Below are positions 14,329 through 19,758 of a DNA stretch of 19,758 bases, piece after piece. Source of the stretch: JBFMAE01 sp040756085 (lineage in GTDB: Bacteria > Desulfobacterota > BSN033 > UBA1163); contig JBFMAE010000011.1 of NCBI GenBank assembly GCA_040756085.1, forward strand, positions 1 through 19,758, given 5' to 3'. Position 1 is the stretch's first letter. Each line of letters begins with the position of its first letter. Below the pieces are notes generated by a model. The model was not told the DNA's origin. It saw nothing but the letters and a program-made list of their open reading frames with translations, and ran no database searches. The position numbers and the translations under genes are program-made.

Positions 14329-15198
14329 ATGGATTATCTCTACTTTCCGGGGTGCACCCTCTATACCAAGGCGAAGAACTTCGATCAGACGGCGAGGAAC
14401 TGTTCCCTTCTTCTCGGGTTTGAATTGAAGGAACTCTCCAACTGGACCTGCTGTGGAGCAACCTTTCCCTTATCCACGGATAATCTCATGGCCCTTCTTC
14501 CTCCCTCAAGAATTCTGGCCAAAGCGAGGGAAGAGGGAACGATTCTGACAACCCTTTGTGCCATCTGCTTCAATGTAATCAAAAGAACGAACCGCTTGAT
14601 GCAAGATGATGGAGAGAAGAGGGATAAGATCAACAATTTTATCGAAAAGAATTATCAGGGAGACCTTAGAATCCTCCATTACTTAGAAATCCTGAAACAG
14701 AAGGTCGGTTTTTCCCAACTCAAGGAGAAGGTGAAGAAGCCTTTGACCGGACTGAAGGCTGCAGCCTATTATGGATGTATGCTCCTCCGGCCATTTGAAG
14801 AGATGGGATTTGACGATAAGGAAAAGCCTACCCTCTTTGAAGAGTTTTTGGAGACATTGGGTGCACAGGCAGTTGAATTTCCTTATAAGATTGAGTGCTG
14901 CGGATCCTTCCAGTCAGTGAGCTCGCCGGATGTGGCCGCAGAATGTGCCTATAAAATCCTGGGTTCAGCCATTAAAAATGGAGCAGAGGTCATGGTTTCC
15001 ACTTGTCCTATGTGCACGTTTAACATCGATCACAAGCAGACAGATATCAAACAGAAATACCTGGACTTCAAAGAGATCCCAGTCTTTTATTTTACCCAAC
15101 TTCTTGGGATTGCCATGGGGCTCGATTATCAAACCTTGGGATTTGAGCAGAATGCTGTTGATCCCTTACGGTTCTTAAAAGAGAAAGGCCTTTTATAG
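14329..15198 (+). CDS. hdrB: HdrB-like subunit with two CCG domains (first copy)
   Basis: HdrB is the disulfide- or thiol-active subunit of the complex and in methanogens binds two noncubane [4Fe-4S] clusters. The 289-residue protein has both cysteine-rich CCG domains complete: Cys9, Cys41-Cys42, Cys77 and Cys80 in the first, and Cys150, Cys190-Cys191, Cys226 and Cys229 in the second (CCGS and STCPMCTFNID). Length matches soluble HdrB. The start ATG 14329 has GGAAGGAG at 14315-14322. Its stop codon TAG is directly followed by the ATG of hdrA1, so translation of the two is coupled. The substrate in a bacterium without CoM/CoB is unknown; another disulfide or a thiol-bound redox carrier is expected. 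Confidence 0.92.
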   Translation: MDYLYFPGCTLYTKAKNFDQTARNCSLLLGFELKELSNWTCCGATFPLSTDNLMALLPPSRILAKAREEGTILTTLCAICFNVIKRTNRLMQDDGEKRDKINNFIEKNYQGDLRILHYLEILKQKVGFSQLKEKVKKPLTGLKAAAYYGCMLLRPFEEMGFDDKEKPTLFEEFLETLGAQAVEFPYKIECCGSFQSVSSPDVAAECAYKILGSAIKNGAEVMVSTCPMCTFNIDHKQTDIKQKYLDFKEIPVFYFTQLLGIAMGLDYQTLGFEQNAVDPLRFLKEKGLL

Positions 15199-16575
15199 AT
15201 GAAGGGGGCTGGAATTTTGAGCCAGGCATTGAATGAAGTCAAAGAAACGAAACAGGATCCCTCTCAGAATGGCTTCATAAAAAGGGCCATGGTGATTGGC
15301 GGAGGCATTGCAGGGATTTCCGCATCGATTGATCTGGGGAATGCAGGGTATGATGTGGTTTTGGTAGAAAAACTGCCCTCCATCGGAGGTCGGATGCTTC
15401 AACTCTCTGAAACTTTCCCCACACTCGATTGTGCCCAGTGCACCCTCACCCCAAAAACGGTGGAGACAGGGCAACATCCTCGAATTAAACTCCTGACCTA
15501 TTCGGAGGTGGACGAGCTCAGAGGGAGAGCCGGAGACTTCCTTGTGAGGGTTCGAAGAAAGGCAGCCTATGTCGATTGGGAAAAATGTACAGGTTGTGGC
15601 CTCTGCCAGGAGAAATGTCCTTCAAAAAATCCTTCTGAATTTGACCGGGGCATGGGGCTGGGTAAAGCCATCTATACCCTGTCGCCTCAGGCTGTCCCGA
15701 ATAAACCCGTGATCAATCCCTCTACCTGCCGCTTCTTCAGGGAGGGGAAATGCAGAGTATGTGAGAAGGTCTGCCCGGTTGGTGCCATTGATTACGACCA
15801 GAAAGACGGTTATGTGGAAGAAAGGGTAGGCGCAATCATCACGGCTGTCGGTTTCGATTTAATCCCTAAAGAGAGATTTGGTGAATATGGATATGGCGAG
15901 GTTCCAGATCTGATTGACGGCCTCGCCTTCGAAAGGCTCAATTCTGCATCCGGACCGACCACCGGTGAAATTCGTAGACCTTCGGATGGGAAAATTCCAA
16001 AGGAGGTGGTCTTCATTCAGTGCACCGGGTCAAGAGATCCTGAACGGTATATGCCCTACTGCTCCAGGGTTTGCTGCATGTATACGGCAAAGCATGCCCG
16101 GCTCTATAAACACAAAGTCCCCGACGGACAGGTCTACATCTTCTATATGGATATCCGTTCTACAGGGAAAGGTTATGAAGAGTTTATCCAGCAGGGGATA
16201 GAAGAAGAAGGGATCCTTTATCTGAGAGGAAGGGTTTCGCGGATATTTCGAGATGGGGAAAAGGTGATGGTCTGGGGTGTGGACACATTGACCGGGAGGA
16301 AGGTTGAAGTGGCTGCGGATATGGTGGTTTTGGCTACAGCCATCATCCCCCAAGAGGATACTAAGGACTTAGCTAAAAGACTGGGGATCGCCACAGATGA
16401 TTATGGGTTCTTGACAGAGGTCGAGAGAAAACTCAGGCCCGTTGAAACGAATGTGGAAGGGATCTATCTTGCAGGTTGTGCCCAGGGGCCAAAGGATATT
16501 GCCGATGCGGTGGCTCATGCCAATGCCGCTGCCGGCAAAGTCCAGGGATTGTTCGCAAAAAATAAGGATGTTTGA
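15199..16575 (+). CDS. hdrA: Short HdrA-like flavoprotein (HdrA1), lacking both terminal domains
   Basis: This is the FAD- and Fe-S-containing core subunit of a heterodisulfide-reductase-like complex, the place where flavin-based electron bifurcation occurs in the family. The 458 residues begin almost directly with the FAD Rossmann motif VIGGGIAGI (32-40), so the roughly 140-residue N-terminal HdrA domain is missing. DCAQCTLTP follows at 77-85 (Cys78, Cys81). The inserted ferredoxin part has Cys130, 133, 136, 140 and Cys177, 185, 188, 192. The HdrA-specific CX12CX3CC set is Cys275, 288, 292 and 293. The C-terminal ferredoxin present in HdrA2 is also absent. ATG 15199 follows the hdrB1 stop with no gap. 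It is not a broken gene: the frame is clean and every remaining motif is intact. It likely pairs with HdrA2. Confidence 0.9.
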   Translation: MKGAGILSQALNEVKETKQDPSQNGFIKRAMVIGGGIAGISASIDLGNAGYDVVLVEKLPSIGGRMLQLSETFPTLDCAQCTLTPKTVETGQHPRIKLLTYSEVDELRGRAGDFLVRVRRKAAYVDWEKCTGCGLCQEKCPSKNPSEFDRGMGLGKAIYTLSPQAVPNKPVINPSTCRFFREGKCRVCEKVCPVGAIDYDQKDGYVEERVGAIITAVGFDLIPKERFGEYGYGEVPDLIDGLAFERLNSASGPTTGEIRRPSDGKIPKEVVFIQCTGSRDPERYMPYCSRVCCMYTAKHARLYKHKVPDGQVYIFYMDIRSTGKGYEEFIQQGIEEEGILYLRGRVSRIFRDGEKVMVWGVDTLTGRKVEVAADMVVLATAIIPQEDTKDLAKRLGIATDDYGFLTEVERKLRPVETNVEGIYLAGCAQGPKDIADAVAHANAAAGKVQGLFAKNKDV

Positions 16576-16581
16576 GGTTGG

Positions 16582-16672
16582 AGGAGCGCCTCGCAAAGCG
16601 AGGCTTGAGGTTTGAGGCTAAAGATTTTCCCTCCAACCTTAAGCGATAGCGATCCTCGAGCGAAGCGATCAT
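16582..16672 (+). repeat. Structured intergenic element, copy B
   Basis: The element starts with AGGAGCG and a perfect 7-bp hairpin, GCCTCGC (16588-16594) and GCGAGGC (16598-16604), with a 3-base loop. It ends with two tandem 17-base units, 16637-16653 and 16654-16670 (type CCTCGAGCGAAGCGATC), directly abutting the hdrA2 ATG at 16671. GGTTGGAG (16576-16583) can also pair with CTCCAACC (16631-16638) to enclose the hairpin. It is a relative of the element at 10894-11003. Confidence 0.6.
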
Positions 16673-18623
16673 GAAAAGACTGGGTGTTTTCATTTGCCAC
16701 TGCGGAGTGAATATCGCAGGGATAGTGGACGTAAAATCGGTCACTGAAAAGATGGGGAGGATCGACGATGTAGCCCACAGCACCGATTACATTTATATGT
16801 GTTCTGAACCCGGACAGCAGATTATCCGGGAGGCAATTCGTGAGAAGGGGTTGGATGGAGTGGTGGTCGCCTGTTGCTCTCCCAGCATGCATGAAAACAC
16901 TTTTCGAAAGGCAGTCAAATCGCAGGGAATGAATCCCTATCTCTGTGAAATCGCCAATATTCGAGAACAGTGCAGTTGGGTCCACCAGAAGGAGAAGGAA
17001 GAGGCGACGCATAAAGCGGCAGAGATCATCCTGGCAACCCTTGAGAAGGTAAGGAAGAATGAATCCTTAGAGACCATTGCTGTGGCTATCAATCGGAGGG
17101 TCCTGGTAGTTGGGGGAGGGATTGCTGGGATTACTTCCTCCCTCGATCTGGCCGAGGGCGGTTATGAGGTCATCCTTCTGGAGCGAGAGTCTGCTCTGGG
17201 TGGACATATGGCTCAACTCTCGATGACCTTTCCGGATATCAACCCTGCCATCGGAGCGCTCCTCTCGAAGGCATCAGAAGTAGAAAAACATCCTAGGATC
17301 AATCTCCACTGCTATTCGGAATTGGAGGATGTAAAGGGCTATTTGGGTAATTTCGAATTGACCATCCGGAAAAAGGCCAAGTCTGTGGATTGGAAGAAGT
17401 GTAACGGGTGCGGTATCTGTATAAAGAATTGTCCAGTGGAATATGTTTCTCAATTTGAGAGAGGCATGGGAACTCGGAAAGCGATCGATACCCTCTATCA
17501 TAAGAGCATTCCCAACAAACCCTACATTGACCGAAGCCACTGTCGATTCTTCATTGATGAGAGTTGCAGACGGTGTGAAGAGACCTGTTCCGAGAAGGCA
17601 ATCGATTTCGAACAGGAAGATGAGCAGATGGCAGAGAAGATCGGAGCCATTGTTGTGGCTACGGGTTACGAACTCTTTCCCAAGGAACAATTGGGTGAGT
17701 ATGGTTATGGTGAAATCCCGGATGTGATTGATGGTCTCGCCTTTGAACGGATACTTTCACCCGATGGACCAACGAGAGGCAGGATCCTTCGACCTTCCGA
17801 TGGAAAGGTTCCGAAGGAGATGGTCTTCATCCAATGTGTGGCCTCGAGAGACCCAGATCGCTATATGCCTTACTGCTCCCGGATTTGCTGTATGTACACG
17901 GCCAAACAGGCAAAGATTTATAAAGAGCAGATTCCAGATGGGCAACCTTATATTTTTTACATGGATATCCGCTCGGACTGTAAAGGCTATGAGGAGTTCC
18001 TTCAGAAGACCGTTGAGGAGAAGGGGCTTCTCTATCTTCGAGGCCGGGTTTCCAGAGTTTTTCAGGATGATGGAAAGGTAAGGGTGTTGGGAGTGGATAC
18101 GCTGACAGGAAGAATGGTTGAAGTGGCTGCAGATATGGTCGTTTTAGCCACAGCCATTGTCCCGAGCAACGGTGTAAAAGACCTGGCAGCTAAGCTGAGG
18201 GCCACGGTGGATCGGCATGGTTTCTTGACAGAGGCCCATATCAAACTCTACCCGGTGGAGAGTTCAACAAAGGGAATCTATCTCGCTGGCTGTGGCCAGA
18301 GTCCCAAAGATATCTCGGATACTGTCTCTCAGGCTTCAGCCGCGGCGAGTAAAATTCAGGCCCTCCTCTCTACGGATCAACTTCTCCAAGACCCTCTGAT
18401 TGCCTTTGTGGATGAAGGAATTTGCAGTGGATGTGGCATCTGTGTAGAGATCTGCCCGTACGAAGCGAGGGAGATTGACAACCGTCGAGGAATTTCGACC
18501 GTTCACAGTGCACTCTGCCAGGGATGCGGGGCTTGCATTGCTGCTTGCCCGAACTTTGCCTGTGAGTTGCGCAATACCTCCGCAGGTCAGGTCCTACGGA
18601 TGGTGGATACATTTATAGCTTAG
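16671..18623 (+). CDS. hdrA: Full-length HdrA-like flavoprotein (HdrA2)
   Basis: This is the second HdrA, 650 residues, with the full domain order. The N-terminal domain has Cys9, 11 (CHCG), 44 (MCSEPGQ), 68-69 (CCSPSMHE) and 101 (QCSWVH). The FAD motif VVGGGIAGI is at 146-154, followed by GGHMAQL. The inserted ferredoxin has Cys244, 247, 250, 254 and 291, 299, 302, 306. CX12CX3CC is Cys389, 402, 406 and 407. A C-terminal double [4Fe-4S] ferredoxin has Cys585, 588, 591, 595 and 616, 619, 622, 626. The oddity is that DCxxCxLTP, intact in HdrA1, reads DINPAIGALLSK here, so both cysteines are gone. No Shine-Dalgarno sequence stands before ATG 16671; the repeat element abuts it. The gene follows hdrA1 by 95 bases and precedes hdrC2. 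The C-terminal ferredoxin is probably the electron entry or exit point. Confidence 0.93.
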   Translation: MKRLGVFICHCGVNIAGIVDVKSVTEKMGRIDDVAHSTDYIYMCSEPGQQIIREAIREKGLDGVVVACCSPSMHENTFRKAVKSQGMNPYLCEIANIREQCSWVHQKEKEEATHKAAEIILATLEKVRKNESLETIAVAINRRVLVVGGGIAGITSSLDLAEGGYEVILLERESALGGHMAQLSMTFPDINPAIGALLSKASEVEKHPRINLHCYSELEDVKGYLGNFELTIRKKAKSVDWKKCNGCGICIKNCPVEYVSQFERGMGTRKAIDTLYHKSIPNKPYIDRSHCRFFIDESCRRCEETCSEKAIDFEQEDEQMAEKIGAIVVATGYELFPKEQLGEYGYGEIPDVIDGLAFERILSPDGPTRGRILRPSDGKVPKEMVFIQCVASRDPDRYMPYCSRICCMYTAKQAKIYKEQIPDGQPYIFYMDIRSDCKGYEEFLQKTVEEKGLLYLRGRVSRVFQDDGKVRVLGVDTLTGRMVEVAADMVVLATAIVPSNGVKDLAAKLRATVDRHGFLTEAHIKLYPVESSTKGIYLAGCGQSPKDISDTVSQASAAASKIQALLSTDQLLQDPLIAFVDEGICSGCGICVEICPYEAREIDNRRGISTVHSALCQGCGACIAACPNFACELRNTSAGQVLRMVDTFIA

Positions 18624-18703
18624 AGTTTCTATGGTTTCTTTGGTTTTTCTGGTTTATCTTGTTTTGAGTTAACCAGACAGACTAAACAAACTAAACAAAC
18701 GAA
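18624..18703. repeat. Short-word inverted repeat between hdrA2 and hdrC2
   Basis: GGTTTCT and GGTTTTTCTGG words at 18626-18656 are answered by AACCAGACAGACTAAACAAAC words at 18671-18700; the best local stem is TCTGGTT (18648-18654) with AACCAGA (18671-18677). There is no T-run, so it is not a typical terminator. It covers the whole 80-base gap. Confidence 0.45.
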
Positions 18704-19291
18704 ATGAACCAAAAGATGGGGGAGGAGAAAAAATTGGAGATCGTGCCCAGCTTGAGGAAAGTTGATTACTCTTTTTTAGAGGAAGCCAAAAAGAGGAGTG
18801 GGGAAGACCTGAATCTTTGTTACCAGTGCCTGAAATGCACAGCAGGCTGTCCTACTGCACCCTACATGGATATCCGCCCCAATAACATCATCCGGATGAT
18901 CCAGATGGGGATGAAGAAAGAGGTGTTAGGAAGCAGGGCCATCTGGCTCTGTGTTTCCTGTGAGACCTGTGGAACCCGATGTCCGAATGAGATTGACATC
19001 GGTGTTTTGATGGACGCTTTGAGAGAGATGGCTATTGAAGAAGGGATTCCAGCGAAAGAAAAGAACATTCATCTTCTCCATGAGGCTTTTATTCAGAGCA
19101 TCAAAAGGGGAGGGAGAGTTCATGAAGCGACCATGCTGATCGATTATAAACTGAGAAGCAAAGACTTCATGACAGATCTCATTCCCGGCATGATGCTCTT
19201 TTTGAAAGGGAAGATTCCTTTATTCCCCAGTTTTATCAAGGGAAGGGAGGAGATCAAAAGGATTTTTGAGAGGTGCACAAAAGAAAAATAA
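18704..19291 (+). CDS. hdrC: HdrC-like Fe-S subunit (second copy)
   Basis: This second electron-carrying subunit has 195 residues and two [4Fe-4S] motifs: CYQCLKCTAGCP with Cys39, 42, 45 and 49, and CVSCETCGTRCP with Cys83, 86, 89 and 93. The C-terminal extension of about 90 residues, absent from the first copy, is typical of longer bacterial HdrC proteins. ATG 18704 is given as start but has no Shine-Dalgarno sequence. TTG 18734 (codon 11) has a strong GGAGGAG at 18721-18727 spaced 6 bases and may be the true start, removing ten residues without touching any motif. GTG and TTG starts with strong ribosome sites are used elsewhere in this window. It is probably the partner of the HdrB beginning at 19446. 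Confidence 0.9.
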   Translation: MNQKMGEEKKLEIVPSLRKVDYSFLEEAKKRSGEDLNLCYQCLKCTAGCPTAPYMDIRPNNIIRMIQMGMKKEVLGSRAIWLCVSCETCGTRCPNEIDIGVLMDALREMAIEEGIPAKEKNIHLLHEAFIQSIKRGGRVHEATMLIDYKLRSKDFMTDLIPGMMLFLKGKIPLFPSFIKGREEIKRIFERCTKEK

Positions 19292-19305
19292 TGAAAGCGT
19301 CAAAT

Positions 19306-19421
19306 TGGAATAATGGAATGATGGAATAATGTGAGAAAAAAATAATGAATCATAGAATGACGAAGGACAATTTGTTTCTAAAAAAACCATTATTCCAATA
19401 TTCCATTTTTCCATTATTCCA
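19306..19421. repeat. Long inverted repeat with 26-bp arms before hdrB2
   Basis: The 26 bases at 19306-19331 (TGGAATAATGGAATG...) and at 19396-19421 (...CCATTATTCCA) are inverted copies matching 23 of 26, with a 64-base loop. The arms are built from repeated TGGAATAA words. It nearly fills the 154-base gap between hdrC2 and hdrB2. It could form a long mRNA hairpin inside the operon. Confidence 0.6.
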
Positions 19422-19445
19422 GAGTTCTCTTTGGGGAGGTTTCTA

Positions 19446-19758
19446 ATGAGATTTTCATACTTTCCAGGTTGTACGGATCACTCCACATCTTATGAATATG
19501 GCCGTTCAACAGAAGCGACCCTTGAAACATTAGGGGTAGACTTGGTTGAAATCGAGGACTGGAACTGTTGTGGGGCTGCAGCAACCCACAGCATCAACCA
19601 TCTCCTCTCGCTCTGTCTTCCAGCAAGAAATATTGCCATTGCTCAATCCACACAGGCCGGACCTCTGGTTATTCCCTGTGCAGGATGTTTCAACATGCTG
19701 AAGAGAGCCGAACATACCCTTAAAAATGATGAGACCAGGCGAGAGGAGATTGAGGAGA
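19446..19758 (+). CDS. hdrB: HdrB-like subunit (second copy), partial at window end
   Basis: An open frame begins at ATG 19446 with GGGGAGG (19433-19439) spaced 6 bases and runs past the end of the window, giving 104 codons. It encodes the first CCG domain of an HdrB: YFPGC with Cys9, WNCCGAA with Cys41-Cys42, and PCAGCF with Cys78 and Cys81. These positions are nearly identical to those of the first HdrB (9, 41-42, 77, 80). The second CCG domain must lie beyond the window. It closes the visible C2-B2 pair, matching the C1-B1 pair upstream of the two HdrA genes. The gene is interrupted only by the window edge; no defect is seen. Confidence 0.9.
   Translation, partial: MRFSYFPGCTDHSTSYEYGRSTEATLETLGVDLVEIEDWNCCGAAATHSINHLLSLCLPARNIAIAQSTQAGPLVIPCAGCFNMLKRAEHTLKNDETRREEIEE

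Noticed and set aside
15199..16575. HdrA1 as a degraded pseudogene of HdrA2
   Set aside because: The frame is clean, FAD and all remaining cluster cysteines are intact, it even retains DCxxC that HdrA2 lost, and its start is coupled to hdrB1.
16515..17012. A 165-codon minus-strand frame across the hdrA1-hdrA2 junction
   Set aside because: It overlaps both HdrA genes and the repeat element, and no family resemblance or start signal is visible.

Overview
The window looks like part of the chromosome of a strictly anaerobic, moderate-GC bacterium of the Desulfobacterota (Deltaproteobacteria) type. This rests on TAXI-type TRAP transport, an oxygen-sensitive two-subunit class I fumarase, a DUF1847 protein, HdrABC-like electron-transfer genes, and intergenic gaps full of short palindromic repeats. 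No 16S or other marker gene is present, so the assignment is an inference. Every gene I can support is on the + strand.

Layout. (1) 160-4310 is an organic-anion uptake locus: two tandem, closely related TAXI solute-binding proteins, a terminator-like hairpin, and a fused 4TM/12TM TRAP permease. (2) 4519-7381 encodes a decarboxylating dehydrogenase of the D-malate/tartrate/isopropylmalate family and an acyl-CoA synthetase (AMP-binding). (3) 7382-7931 has no gene that I can see and holds repeats plus a possible small inverted-repeat element. (4) 7932-9864 has a Cys-rich DUF1847 protein and a LacI-family regulator whose upstream region carries two matching operator-like sites. (5) 9953-12577 holds LDH-like malate dehydrogenase and the alpha and beta subunits of class I fumarase, the two subunits being split by a palindromic repeat. 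(6) 12604-12765 is a 162-bp element bounded by 27-bp inverted repeats, followed by a UbiA/MenA-type prenyltransferase. (7) 13785-19758 is a double heterodisulfide-reductase-like cluster, hdrC1-hdrB1-hdrA1-hdrA2-hdrC2-hdrB2, whose last gene runs off the window.

How the genes may work together (inference). A carboxylate is imported by the TAXI-TRAP system and either oxidatively decarboxylated (4519 gene), activated to a CoA thioester (5801 gene), or passed through fumarase and malate dehydrogenase to oxaloacetate. The reducing equivalents could be handled by the Hdr-like Fe-S/flavin complex, and the prenyltransferase suggests a naphthoquinone pool nearby.

The most interesting parts are the Hdr cluster, where the two HdrA paralogues have lost complementary pieces, and a pair of related intergenic elements directly before the fumarase-alpha and hdrA2 starts, whose 7-bp stem differs at three positions, each with a compensating change. 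I do not claim that the Hdr arrangement is undescribed, because I could not search databases.
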